This document shows, in pieces, positions 63,401 to 64,000 of a DNA stretch of 64,000 nucleotides. Positions within the stretch are counted from its first letter, which is position 1. The number at the start of each line of letters is the position of its first letter. The notes beneath the pieces are model-generated. The model did not search any database. It was given only the letters and a program-made list of their open reading frames with translations, and was not told the DNA's origin. The translations under genes and the position numbers were made by a program. This stretch comes from Symsagittifera roscoffensis. Taxonomy: Eukaryota > Xenacoelomorpha > Acoela > Convolutidae. The stretch spans positions 9,716,670 through 9,780,669 of the forward strand of contig NC_087062.1 of the NCBI RefSeq assembly GCF_963678635.1. The letters run 5' to 3'.

Positions 63401-64000
63401 AGACTGTAGTCTGCACAAAATAACAAGCCACAGACGACCAAAAACTGCTCTGTAGATTTTAGTCTGCACTCGACAACCAGCCACACGCCGACCAAAAACT
63501 ACTCTGTAGACTGCAGACTGCTCTCGAGAATTGGCCATACGCCGACCAAACTATTCTCTGGAGACTCTAATCTGCTCTCGAGAACCAGCTACACTCTGAC
63601 CGAAAAATGCTCTGCAGACTGTAGACTGCACTAGAGAACTGGCCACACGCCGACCAAAAACTGCTCTGTAGACTGTAGTCTGCACTCGACAACCAGCCTC
63701 ACGCCGACCAAAAACTACTCTGTAGACTGCAGACTGCTCTCGAGATTTGGGCACACAATTTTCCAAATCTGTTCTGGAGACTGTAGTCTGCTCTCGAGAA
63801 ATAGCCCACTCCGACCAAAATCTGCTCTGGAGACTGTAGTCTGCTCTCGTGAAATAGCCAATATGCCGACCAAAAACTGCTCTGTAGAATGTAGCCTGCA
63901 CTCGATAACCAGCCACACGCCGACCAAAAACTGCTCTGTAGATTGTAAACTGCTCTCGAGAACTGGCCACACACCGACCAAAAACTGAACTGGAGATTGT
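60450..64000 (+). repeat. Satellite 1,833-bp tandem blocks (34-mer) to the window end
   Basis: 60690-62167 and 62523-64000 match at a constant 1,833-bp offset with very few differences. Rare variants such as CACACAATTTTCCAAATCTG (about 61918 and 63751) and AATTTTTTGGAGACTG are in both. This is the largest clear block unit in the window, and the second copy is cut by the window end. Confidence 0.8.

Larger units (their letters stand above)
28543..64000 (+). repeat. 54-bp satellite array with 12-type higher-order structure
   Basis: 35.5 kb, about 650 monomers, all in one orientation, running off the window end. Consensus landmarks in order: GACCAAAAACTGCTCTGTAG, AGACTGTAGTCT, GCTCTCGAGAAC, TGGCCACACGCC. 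Monomers are 54 bp (some 53) and about 54% GC, against clearly AT-rich flanks. About 12 variants follow a fixed order. Markers are: CCAACCAAACTCAGACT; GATTGTACTCTGCTCGCG; CACATAATAACAAGCCACA; CACTCGACAACCAGCC; CTGTAAACTGCTC; CTGAACTGGAGATTG; CAGCTCTAGAGTCGGTAGTC; CTCGAGATTTGG; CCCAGAACTGCTCTGGAGAC; ACTTCTCTGGAGAC...AAAAAGCC; ATTTCTCTGGAGACTCTAG; GTAGACTGCGCTCGAG. A full set is about 648 bp. Not coding, in my judgement; a centromeric, pericentromeric or subtelomeric role is possible but not shown. Confidence 0.93.

Noticed and set aside
28610-63981. Dozens of long reading frames (up to 435 codons) on both strands from 28.6 kb onward
   Set aside because: They are the 54-bp satellite read in different frames. 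All three minus-strand frames and one plus-strand frame are open at once, and frames switch at each monomer of other than 54 bp.
28543-64000. CRISPR-like array (regular short repeats)
   Set aside because: There are no unique spacers: the repeat is continuous tandem 54-bp DNA, in a eukaryotic setting with introns.

Overview
The window reads as AT-rich animal (metazoan) nuclear DNA. The only intact-looking gene encodes a RING / B-box / coiled-coil (TRIM-type) protein, split by two GT-AG introns of 7.8 kb and 0.9 kb. Introns and intergenic DNA are full of short non-autonomous repeats, and a decayed Ty3/gypsy-type retroelement follows. A tunicate such as a larvacean is one possibility, from the general look of the Gag/RT sequences, but this is a weak impression and was not checked against any database.

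Layout: 1-9638 holds the TRIM-like gene on the + strand. Three exons (47-388, 8186-8444, 9370-9638) join in consistent phase to give about 289 residues. Intron 1 carries a 278-bp MITE with 30-bp inverted termini, a 1,325-bp tandem duplication, a fold-back element, and a family of palindromes including a perfect 40-bp one. From 9.6 to 15.7 kb there are no convincing genes. This stretch holds a cluster of GCGGAATCCGC dyads, three of the four copies of an element with a small hairpin at each end (the fourth, copy 1, is in intron 1), a near-perfect 112-bp hairpin and other inverted repeats. From about 15.7 to 28.5 kb lies the wreck of a Ty3/gypsy (Metaviridae-like) element: Gag capsid domain, CCHC zinc knuckle, DSGA aspartic protease, reverse transcriptase and RNase H. 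It is full of frameshifts and has been rearranged into four protease segments and two RT/RNase H segments. Neither an integrase nor a convincing LTR pair was found.

From 28,543 to the window end (35.5 kb) there is one uninterrupted, single-orientation satellite array. Its monomer is 54 bp (a few are 53), much more GC-rich than the flanks. About a dozen recognisable monomer variants follow each other in a fixed order, giving a nominal 12-mer higher-order repeat of about 648 bp. This is repeatedly broken by deletions and by near-identical block duplications (offsets such as 376, 700, 916, 970, 1,549, 1,833, 2,140, 2,162 and 2,890 bp). Because 54 is a multiple of 3 and the minus strand of the monomer lacks stops in all three frames, the array throws up many long spurious reading frames of 18-residue repeats. 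I treat these as a by-product of the satellite, not as genes.

As a whole, the window looks like the border between a gene-bearing, repeat-rich arm and a heterochromatic satellite block, with a scrambled retroelement at the boundary. The satellite architecture and the small repeat families are the most notable and possibly undescribed content.
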